DNA of 5,347 bases from NCBI GenBank assembly GCA_000695745.1, contig ASHK01000356.1:1-5347 (forward strand), read 5' to 3'. The DNA is from Vibrio madracius. GTDB taxonomy: Bacteria; Pseudomonadota; Gammaproteobacteria; Enterobacterales; Vibrionaceae. Positions 1 to 5,347 of the stretch are shown here, piece after piece (the first letter of the stretch is position 1; each line of letters begins with the position of its first letter). The translations under genes were made by a program, and so were the position numbers. The notes under the pieces are model-generated. The model was not told the DNA's origin and searched no databases. It saw only the letters and a program-made list of their open reading frames with translations.

Positions 1-109
1 GCAAATAGATGGCAAATCTCATCTGACAATTTAGTGATGAAGATTGGTGATGGTATTGTTTGTGCCATCCACCAAACACTTTGGCTTGGCTTACATTTTC
101 TATGGTCAT
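1..109 (-). CDS. fghA: S-formylglutathione hydrolase, N-terminal fragment
   Basis: Only the first 36 codons and one base lie in the window; the gene runs off the left edge. The reading starts MTIENVSQAKVFGGWHKQY and continues to a segment ending MRFAIYL. This matches the conserved start of S-formylglutathione hydrolases, where E. coli FrmB/YeiG-type proteins have a FGGW-Q-Y...S..L.C.M...+YLP pattern. The enzyme is a cytosolic alpha/beta-hydrolase serine esterase that splits S-formylglutathione into formate and glutathione. Its catalytic Ser-Asp-His residues lie outside the window. The ATG at 107-109 is preceded by a weak purine-rich GGATGG. It lies 53 bp downstream of adhC on the same strand, so the two probably form one formaldehyde-detoxification operon. 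The identification rests on a short segment plus its position behind adhC. Confidence 0.85.
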   Translation of the reverse strand, partial: MTIENVSQAKVFGGWHKQYHHQSSSLNCQMRFAIYL

Positions 110-133
110 TCTATCCATCCAATTTAAAAGCGC

Positions 134-155
134 GGGCCCTAGAGTACTAGGACCC
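134..155 (-). terminator. Strong hairpin between adhC and fghA (terminator or attenuator candidate)
   Basis: Read on the minus strand, a 9-bp stem (arms 147-155 and 134-142, one G-U pair) closes a 4-base loop. The tail is GCGC then TTTTAAATT. It lies 7 bp past the adhC stop and 24 bp before the fghA start. The GC-rich stem and short T-run resemble an intrinsic terminator, but the T-run is only four bases and begins four bases after the stem. Partial termination or mRNA 3'-end stabilisation within the operon is therefore as likely as full termination. Confidence 0.6.
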
Positions 156-162
156 TAAATGA

Positions 163-1317
<1,155 letters not shown>

Positions 1318-1329
1318 TTAACTTAACGG

Positions 1330-1348
1330 CTAACTTGAGTAAGGTTAG
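1330..1348. promoter_or_regulatory. Dyad in adhC-LysR intergenic region, candidate LysR-type operator
   Basis: CTAAC and GTTAG arms flank nine bases within a 19-bp imperfect palindrome. It lies 43-61 bp upstream of the adhC start, in the region shared by the divergent regulator and its presumed target. LysR-type regulators usually bind short interrupted dyads in such regions. A T-N11-A spacing is present (1335 and 1347), but in AT-rich DNA that is weak evidence. Which protein binds, if any, is inference. Confidence 0.35.
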
Positions 1349-1380
1349 TTCACTTCTCGCCGTTTGCATCAGATGGGCTT

Positions 1381-1408
1381 AGTATATTTATTTCGTAATT
1401 AATGATAA
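1381..1408 (-). promoter_or_regulatory. Candidate adhC promoter
   Basis: On the minus strand, TTATCA (1403-1408) and TATACT (1381-1386) are separated by 16 bp. They match the sigma-70 -35 and -10 consensus at four and five of six positions. Transcription would start near 1374, leaving a leader of about 87 bases that contains the 1330-1348 dyad. The surrounding DNA is very AT-rich, so chance matches are common. A TACAAT nearer adhC was discounted because it would leave almost no leader upstream of the ribosome binding site. Confidence 0.3.
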
Positions 1409-1426
1409 TTAGTAAAAATTGAAATA

Positions 1427-1450
1427 CACTATTACGTGGAAGTAATAGTG
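1427..1450. repeat. Perfect 9-bp inverted repeat at the start of the LysR-type gene
   Basis: CACTATTAC (1427-1435) and GTAATAGTG (1442-1450) are exact reverse complements separated by six bases. The right arm ends on the first base of the GAGG ribosome binding site (1450-1453) of the regulator gene. It could be an operator for autoregulation or an mRNA hairpin limiting ribosome access. An alternative GTG start codon (1436) falls in its loop. Confidence 0.5.
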
Positions 1451-1459
1451 AGGTTTGAG

Positions 1460-2346
1460 ATGGCAAATTGGGAAGGGATTAATGAGTTTGTTGCAGTCGT
1501 AGAAACGCAGAGTTTTACTGGAGCAGCAGAGAGATTGGCAACATCCGTTGCGAATATTAGTCGCAGGGTAAATGCGTTAGAAGAAAAGCTTGGGGTAAAG
1601 CTTTTTGTAAGAACGACTCGCAAAGTATCGGTAACGGAAGTTGGAGCTACTTACTACCAACATTGTAAGCCTCTAGTCGATGGTCTGGCTCTTGCGGAGT
1701 TGGCTATTACTCAGCTCCAATCGACTCCGAAAGGTAAAATTAAGATGACGGCACCGGTGACGTTTGGTGAGCAGGTTCTTGCGCCTTTGATGCACGAATT
1801 CCTATTGATGCATCCGCAAATTGAACTGGATTTGATCCTTTCTAACCAAAAGATGAATCTGGTCGAAGAGGGTTTTGATTTAGCCGTTCGACTTGGTCGG
1901 TTAGAAGATTCCTCTATGATGGCGCGTAAATTACTCGACCGTCATATGTTCGTCTGTGCAAGCCCTACCTATCTGGAAAACATGGTGAACCTCATACGCT
2001 GTCTGAATTGAAACGTCATAGCTGCTTACGAGGGTCGACAAAGTATTGGCGCTTTGATGAAAAAGGCTCAGAACGCCTTATTCATGTTGATGGTCGAGTA
2101 CAGTGCAATAGCGGCTATGCGTTGGTCGATGCCGCATTAAAAGGTTTAGGGATCGTCCAGCTTCCGGATTATTATGTGCAGCCTTACCTAGAGGCGGGGG
2201 AGTTAGTGGAAGTTCTAACCTCGTATCGTGGCGATCGTGAAGGTATCTGGGCACTGTATCCACAAAATCGGATGTTGACGTCGAAGGTGCGAACGCTCAT
2301 TGATTATTTATCAGATGCACTAAGCAAAGAGAAACATGACGGATAA
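1460..2346 (+). pseudogene. LysR-type transcriptional regulator, reading frame broken by a one-base loss
   Basis: The N-terminus begins MANWEGINEFVAVVETQSF and continues through a winged helix-turn-helix (about residues 1-60, including ISRRVNALEEKLGVKLF.RTTRKVS.TE), the signature of LysR-type regulators. A periplasmic-binding-like effector domain follows. ATG at 1460 is preferred because GAGG (1450-1453) sits six bases upstream; an in-frame GTG at 1436 would add eight residues but lies inside a dyad and lacks a good site. The frame closes at 2011, yet homology-like sequence continues in another frame to a stop at 2344-2346. Adding one A to the AAAA run at 1977-1980 joins them as ...TYLEKHGEPHTLSELKRHSCL and gives about 295 residues, normal for the family. 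It is divergent from adhC and overlaps tadA by 11 bp, so formaldehyde-pathway control is the obvious inferred role. The break may be a sequencing error. Confidence 0.9.
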
Positions 2347-2871
2347 GCAAATGACCTTTGAGTTTAATGACCAAGATCGACGCTTTATGCAGCGCGCGAT
2401 GGAGTTAGCCAGTCATGCGGAGCACGAAGGTGAAGTGCCTGTTGGGGCGGTATTAGTAAAAGATGGCCAGATTATCGCTGAGGTTGGAATCAGTCGATTG
2501 GTCATCACGATGCGACAGCCCACGCGGAGATGCAAGTGATACGCAAGGCGGGTCAGAGTATAGAGAACTATCGACTGTTAGATACGACTTTATATGTGAC
2601 GCTAGAGCCTTGCCCAATGTGTGCTGGGGCACTATTACACAGTCGAGTAAAGCGGATTGTATTTGGCGCACCTGATTTAAAAGCTGGGGCGGCAGGCACG
2701 GTATTGAACCTGTTTGAAAGCCAAGCCTCTTACCATTATGCCGATGTAGAGTCGGGGTTATTGGAAGCAGAATGCCGTGACCAGTTGCAGGCCTTCTTTA
2801 AACGTCGACGTAAAGAAATAAAGCAGAAGAAGCAAGAGCAGCGCGATACGCAGATGAAAGGTGAAGAGTGA
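2336..2871 (+). pseudogene. tadA: tRNA(Arg) adenosine-34 deaminase, reading frame broken by a one-base loss
   Basis: TadA is a zinc deaminase that converts A34 to inosine in tRNA-Arg(ACG), allowing decoding of CGU, CGC and CGA. The zinc site is intact once the frame is restored: His63 and proton-shuttle Glu65 in HAEM (2521-2532), and Cys93 and Cys96 in PCPMC (2608-2622). The N-terminal part (EGEVPVGAVLVKDG) and the C-terminal part with FKRRR are also typical. The first frame runs off after Glu49 and ends at 2539. One extra G at the GG of 2482-2483 restores ...IIAEGWNQSIGHHDATAHAEM and about 178 residues. The start used is ATG 2336, with AAAGAG just upstream; ATG 2351 (residue 6) is an alternative behind GGAT. 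It overlaps the LysR gene by 11 bp, implying co-transcription. tadA is essential in E. coli, so real inactivation is unlikely and a sequencing error is favoured. Confidence 0.93.
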
Positions 2872-2876
2872 TTTTT

Positions 2877-2905
2877 AGCAAACATCTGCCTAGCAGATGT
2901 TTGCT
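2877..2905 (+). terminator. Intrinsic terminator after tadA
   Basis: A perfect 13-bp stem (2877-2889 with 2893-2905) closes a 3-base loop, starting five bases after the tadA stop. The plus-strand tail GTCTTTGCTTTATGG is T-rich but interrupted. The hairpin also lies 10 bp beyond the stop of the convergent minus-strand small ORF and may end both transcripts, although the minus-strand tail is A-rich. Confidence 0.75.
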
Positions 2906-2914
2906 GTCTTTGCT

Positions 2915-3052
2915 TTATGGAGTGAGTAACTGCATAAATGCGCGGTGACGCCAGATAACTTTCTTTTTATTATTGGCAACTTTTCTTTTGCGGCGGTTTG
3001 CTGCCACCGTCTTATTAAGGTGTTTAGATTGCTTTCTTTTCCTTGCAAGCAT
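2915..3052 (-). CDS. Small highly basic hypothetical protein, 45 residues
   Basis: The ORF starts at ATG 3050-3052 behind a near-ideal Shine-Dalgarno AGGAGGT (3059-3065) with six bases of spacing, the best ribosome site in the window. It encodes 45 residues. Sixteen are Lys or Arg, in clusters: RKRK near residues 4-7, RRKRK at 20-24 and KKK at 29-31. The end is less charged (VIWRHRAFMQLLTP). There is no signal peptide, membrane segment or cysteine. The composition suggests nucleic-acid or ribosome binding, but I do not recognise the family. An upstream in-frame start (3106) would give 63 residues, but its N-terminal extension reads less plausibly and lacks the strong site. It is convergent with tadA and stands alone on its strand. 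Its existence is inferred from the ribosome site and composition; its function is unknown. Confidence 0.6.
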   Translation of the reverse strand: MLARKRKQSKHLNKTVAANRRKRKVANNKKKVIWRHRAFMQLLTP

Positions 3053-3165
3053 AAAACTACCTCCTATCACTAAAGATAAACCTCTCCGATCTGTATCTAT
3101 ACACAATCATTGCATAATAGATGTCCTTATCAATGGATCGATGTCGGAGTACGAAACACAAACAT

Positions 3166-3188
3166 CCGCCTTATTCGAAATAAGGTGG
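3166..3188. repeat. Short hairpin in intergenic region
   Basis: Arms 3166-3175 and 3179-3188 pair over ten positions around a 3-base loop in a plus-strand transcript, with one G-U pair. On the minus strand that position is an A-C mismatch. No T-run follows on the plus strand; the minus-strand tail is mildly T-rich (ATGTTTGTGTTT). It could be a leader or terminator structure, or incidental. Confidence 0.35.
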
Positions 3189-3313
3189 TTGAGATTGTGC
3201 AGAGTGTTAGCAGAAGTACGACAGTACCTTGCGATAGAGGAGATTATCACGCCATTTTAAGACTTAGCTAATGATCAATCTCAAACTTTAATGTAAGGGC
3301 TTGAGAATTAGAT

Positions 3314-3352
3314 TTCAAGTATGCGAAGTAGGATTATATTCGCATACTTGAA
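3314..3352 (-). terminator. 14-bp perfect inverted repeat just after mltF (terminator candidate)
   Basis: TTCAAGTATGCGAA (3314-3327) and its exact reverse complement (3339-3352) are separated by 11 bases, ending 11 bp downstream of the mltF stop codon. The position fits a 3'-end hairpin. The stem is AT-rich at its base, and the minus-strand tail AATCTAATTCTC is only weakly T-rich, so intrinsic termination would be modest. It could also be a dispersed intergenic palindrome or a protein-binding dyad. Confidence 0.55.
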
Positions 3353-3363
3353 CCATATCTTAT

Positions 3364-4936
3364 TTAGCGTCCTGTCCGCCCTGAAGGTTGGCTTGCAGGA
3401 GCTTCTGTTTCTGTGGTCGTTGAATGCTGCTCTGAACCTGACGCACTAGAAACCGGTGGTAGTGGCGGAATCACAATCAAGTCTTCGGTGCTGAACTCCT
3501 GCTCAGCTTTTGCTGCGATTTGCTTGTCGATATGACCAATAATGCTTTGATAATAGCGACGGATATTCTCAACATAGTTTCTCGCTTCATCACCACGCGC
3601 ATAGCCGTAGCGAGTTTGGCTATAGTATTTCTTCTGACGTAGCAGAGGTAAGCGGTCTTTTACGTCCGCCCAAGCGTCAGGGTCTCCACCTTGGCGTTTA
3701 GTGAGGCGTCTTGCATCCATCATATGGCCAAATCCGACGTTGTACGAGGCCAATGCAAACCAGATTTTTTCATGCTCCGCGATAGAATCGGGTACGCGAT
3801 CAACAATTCGTCTTAGGTATTCAACCCCACCACGGACAGATTGCTCTGGATCCAAACGATTGGTTACACCAACACTTTTCGCCGTTGGCAGAGTAAGCAT
3901 CATCATGCCTCGAACCCCTGTTGGTGATTTAGCGATAGGGTTCCAATGTGACTCTTGGTAAGCAAGAGCCGCAATTAAGCGCCAATCAAATTCGTTCGAA
4001 TATTTCTTAAACAGTGGTGACCACTTCGGTAACTTGCCATCCAAGGCACGAATAAACGCTCGGGTGTCGACATAGTCGAAAACACCAATATGACCAATGT
4101 ACTTTTCTTCTAAATTGGCCAGCTCCCCAGTCTGTTTTAGTCGGCCAAAAAACTCGATCATTAGCGCGTACAAACTTTCATCTTCAGATTTACGCATATA
4201 CCAAGAGATCGGCTGATCTTCTGTCATCTCGAACGCCAATGCGAGATCGGGATATATGCGTTGAGAAAGTGACAGTTCTACCGAATCAGCCATTGTGAAT
4301 TTAAGTTGACCGTCAGACACTTGCTTTAGCAGGTCATTGACATCGGCGTTTGCGTCAATGTAGTAGCGGAAATCTGGGTTTTTATTAGCGACATTTGCCA
4401 GTGTTTGTTCAAAGTGAGAATCTTTGACGATCGCAAAAACCTCTTCACCATTGGCTTTATCGATCAATTCTTGTTGGTTATTTAGTAACTGCTCTAGATT
4501 GCGTGGTCGCCATTGGCCCTTTTTATAGACAACTTGTTGACTGACATAGTAGTAGGCTGGGCCTGAACGAAAGTGTTTAATGCGTTCAGGAGACTGACTT
4601 AAGCCCGCAGCGATAATATCGATTTCGCCCTTTTGCAATGCAGGGAAAAGCTCGCTTGACGATAAGCAGGCTTCATTTCCAGCCTCACGCCGAGTTCGTC
4701 TGCAAATTGTCTGGCCAACTCATAATCCAATCCAGTAGGGCCATCTGGTCCAATGTAGTAGGAGAGTTGATTGTTGAGAGTACCGACTCGAAGTACTCCA
4801 CGCTCTTTAATGTTCTCAAGTTCGCTTTTAGGGTCAGAGTCTATCTGGCAACCAGTCATGCCAAGGGTTAATAGCAAACCGATAGAATTTTAAACCAGCG
4901 TGAACTTAGCCAACAAACAACAGAAGGATTTTGCAT
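3364..4936 (-). pseudogene. mltF: Membrane-bound lytic murein transglycosylase F, reading frame broken by two one-base losses
   Basis: MltF cleaves the glycan strands of peptidoglycan at the envelope, forming 1,6-anhydromuramoyl ends. Restored, the protein is about 524 residues; E. coli MltF is about 518. The order is an N-terminal hydrophobic segment with a lipobox-like MTGC (Cys30), a solute-binding-protein-3-like domain (about 45-285) and a C-terminal SLT domain (about 310-470). The SLT domain has the catalytic Glu329 in AYQESHWNP, then SPTGVRGMMMLTLPTA and ASYNVGFGH. The last 30 or so residues are Pro/Ser/Thr/Glu-rich and look disordered. Starting from ATG 4934-4936, the frame breaks at an AAA run (plus strand 4876-4878) and again beside 4653-4654. 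Adding one base at each restores ...[12 protein letters not shown] and ...[17 protein letters not shown]. The coding sequence is otherwise uninterrupted for 424 codons. It diverges from purL. Both breaks may be sequencing errors. Confidence 0.92.
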
Positions 4937-4968
4937 TAATTCATTTATCTCACAATGTTCGTGGTGTC

Positions 4969-4996
4969 TTTATACCAAAGCTGGAGGGGTAGGCAA
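4969..4996 (-). promoter_or_regulatory. Candidate mltF promoter
   Basis: On the minus strand, TTGCCT (4991-4996) and TATAAA (4969-4974) are 16 bp apart, a fair sigma-70 match. Transcription would start near 4962, about 26 bases before the ATG at 4936. A weak GTGAGAT ribosome site lies in between. Position and spacing fit; no experimental support is available. Confidence 0.5.
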
Positions 4997-5041
4997 AGTA
5001 AGAAGGCACAAACACCCGAGAGTGGTCACTCAATCACCAGG

Positions 5042-5057
5042 ACGGTATCGTTTGCAG
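5042..5057. promoter_or_regulatory. Possible second, degenerate PurR site
   Basis: Aligned on its central CG, this 16-mer agrees with ACGCAAACGTTTGCGT at 11 positions and has an intact right half (CGTTTGC) with a poor left half. It lies exactly 33 bp upstream of the strong PurR box, about three helical turns, so both would face the same side of the DNA. Confidence 0.3.
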
Positions 5058-5074
5058 CAAATCGAAAAAAAATG

Positions 5075-5090
5075 ACGAAAACGTTTGCGT
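5075..5090. promoter_or_regulatory. PurR operator upstream of purL
   Basis: ACGAAAACGTTTGCGT differs at one position from the fully palindromic ideal ACGCAAACGTTTGCGT and contains the central CG typical of LacI-family sites. PurR with hypoxanthine or guanine bound represses purine biosynthesis genes, including purL in enterobacteria. The box ends six bases before the purL -35 region, a position suited to repression. Confidence 0.9.
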
Positions 5091-5096
5091 TAGCGG

Positions 5097-5124
5097 TTAC
5101 GTCACAAAAAAAATCCTCTATAAT
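5097..5124 (+). promoter_or_regulatory. purL promoter
   Basis: A perfect -10 hexamer TATAAT lies at 5119-5124. The best-spaced -35 (TTACGT, 5097-5102, 16 bp away) is weak, consistent with a regulated promoter. The start would fall near 5131, giving a leader of about 100 bases. A second TATAAT at 5188-5193 has no good -35. The spacer contains an A8 tract (5106-5113). Confidence 0.6.
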
Positions 5125-5231
5125 AGCGCCGCATTGGACCAGGATAAATTGTTATACGTTCAAAAGTTAAATATAAGTGTTTGAATTTATAATAATTTCA
5201 CCTCAATCAACTGCATAAGAGACCTAAGCAC

Positions 5232-5347
5232 ATGAGAATTTTGCGTGGTTCCCCAGCTCTTTCTGAGTTTCGTGTTAACAAGCTACTAGAGCTTTGTCGT
5301 GAACTAGACCTACCAGTAACAGGTATTTACGCTGAGTTTGCCACTTT
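5232..5347 (+). CDS. purL: Phosphoribosylformylglycinamidine synthase, N-terminal fragment
   Basis: The first 38 codons and two bases are present; the gene leaves the right edge. The start [19 protein letters not shown] followed by [10 protein letters not shown] closely matches the N-terminus of the large single-chain PurL (E. coli begins [20 protein letters not shown]). This family is about 1,300 residues. The enzyme performs the fourth step of de novo purine synthesis, using ATP and glutamine to convert FGAR to FGAM in the cytosol. Only the start of the N-terminal domain is visible; the ATP-grasp-like and glutaminase parts lie outside. The ATG at 5232 has AAGAGA (5217-5222) nine bases upstream. 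The PurR box and promoter upstream agree with the identification. Confidence 0.96.
   Translation, partial: MRILRGSPALSEFRVNKLLELCRELDLPVTGIYAEFAT

Larger units (their letters stand above)
3053..3363. other. Intergenic region without a convincing gene
   Basis: These 311 bp separate the small basic ORF from the end of mltF. They hold the small ORF's Shine-Dalgarno at 3059-3065, a short hairpin at 3166-3188 and a 14-bp inverted repeat at 3314-3352. A 39-codon plus-strand ORF starting at 3141 has no ribosome binding site and is not called. TTGAGATTG (3189-3197) recurs as its reverse complement at 3276-3284. I found no clear promoter, tRNA or recognised RNA family by eye. Confidence 0.6.

Noticed and set aside
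1..150. Plus-strand open frame from the left edge to a stop near 150
   Set aside because: It is antisense to the recognisable fghA start and runs through the intergenic hairpin; its sequence shows no familiar protein.
1977..2010. Programmed -1 ribosomal frameshift in the LysR gene
   Set aside because: The site GGAAAAC is not a canonical X-XXY-YYZ slippery heptamer, LysR-type regulators are not known to use one, and similar one-base losses occur in two neighbours.
3141..3260. 39-residue plus-strand ORF (starts MSEYETQTSALF)
   Set aside because: It has no ribosome binding site and no recognisable motif; a 40-codon open stretch is expected by chance. A longer version starting at 2973 is antisense to the better supported basic ORF.
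3166..3352. CRISPR or tandem repeat array
   Set aside because: Only isolated inverted repeats occur; there are no regularly spaced direct repeats.
5188..5193. Second TATAAT in the purL leader as an additional promoter
   Set aside because: No acceptable -35 lies 15-18 bp upstream, and the surrounding AT-rich leader makes chance matches likely.

Overview
The window looks like core chromosome from a Vibrio-like gammaproteobacterium. The evidence is the set of recognisable proteins: a class III alcohol dehydrogenase with S-formylglutathione hydrolase, a divergent LysR-type regulator, TadA, MltF, and the start of PurL behind a near-ideal PurR operator. The tadA / mltF / purL neighbourhood matches what I recall of Vibrionaceae chromosomes. 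Genus-level assignment is an inference from protein resemblance.

Left part (1-1459): a minus-strand formaldehyde detoxification operon, adhC (frmA) followed by the first 36 codons of fghA, with a strong hairpin between them. Glutathione plus formaldehyde gives S-hydroxymethylglutathione. AdhC oxidises this to S-formylglutathione, and FghA hydrolyses that to formate and glutathione. The 172-bp region upstream of adhC is AT-rich and holds two dyads that are candidate operators for the divergent LysR regulator.

Middle (1460-2905): on the plus strand, the LysR-type regulator overlaps tadA (tRNA A34 deaminase) by 11 bp, and a 13-bp-stem hairpin follows tadA. A strong Shine-Dalgarno supports a 45-residue, very basic minus-strand ORF (2915-3052), convergent with tadA. 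About 310 bp after it (3053-3363) holds no convincing gene, only two inverted repeats.

Right part (3364-5347): mltF (lytic transglycosylase) on the minus strand and purL (partial) on the plus strand diverge from a shared regulatory region. That region holds a mltF promoter candidate, a PurR box, a possible second weaker PurR site exactly 33 bp upstream of it, and a purL promoter.

The most notable anomaly is technical or evolutionary rather than a new system. Between 1977 and 4878, three neighbouring genes carry four frameshifts (LysR 1, tadA 1, mltF 2). Each is explained by loss of one base, in or next to a run of identical bases. Restoring one base at each site gives full-length proteins of normal family length (about 295, 178 and 524 residues). 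Because tadA is essential in E. coli, uncorrected sequencing errors are the best explanation. I found no convincing novel multi-gene system, mobile element, CRISPR array, tRNA or rRNA.
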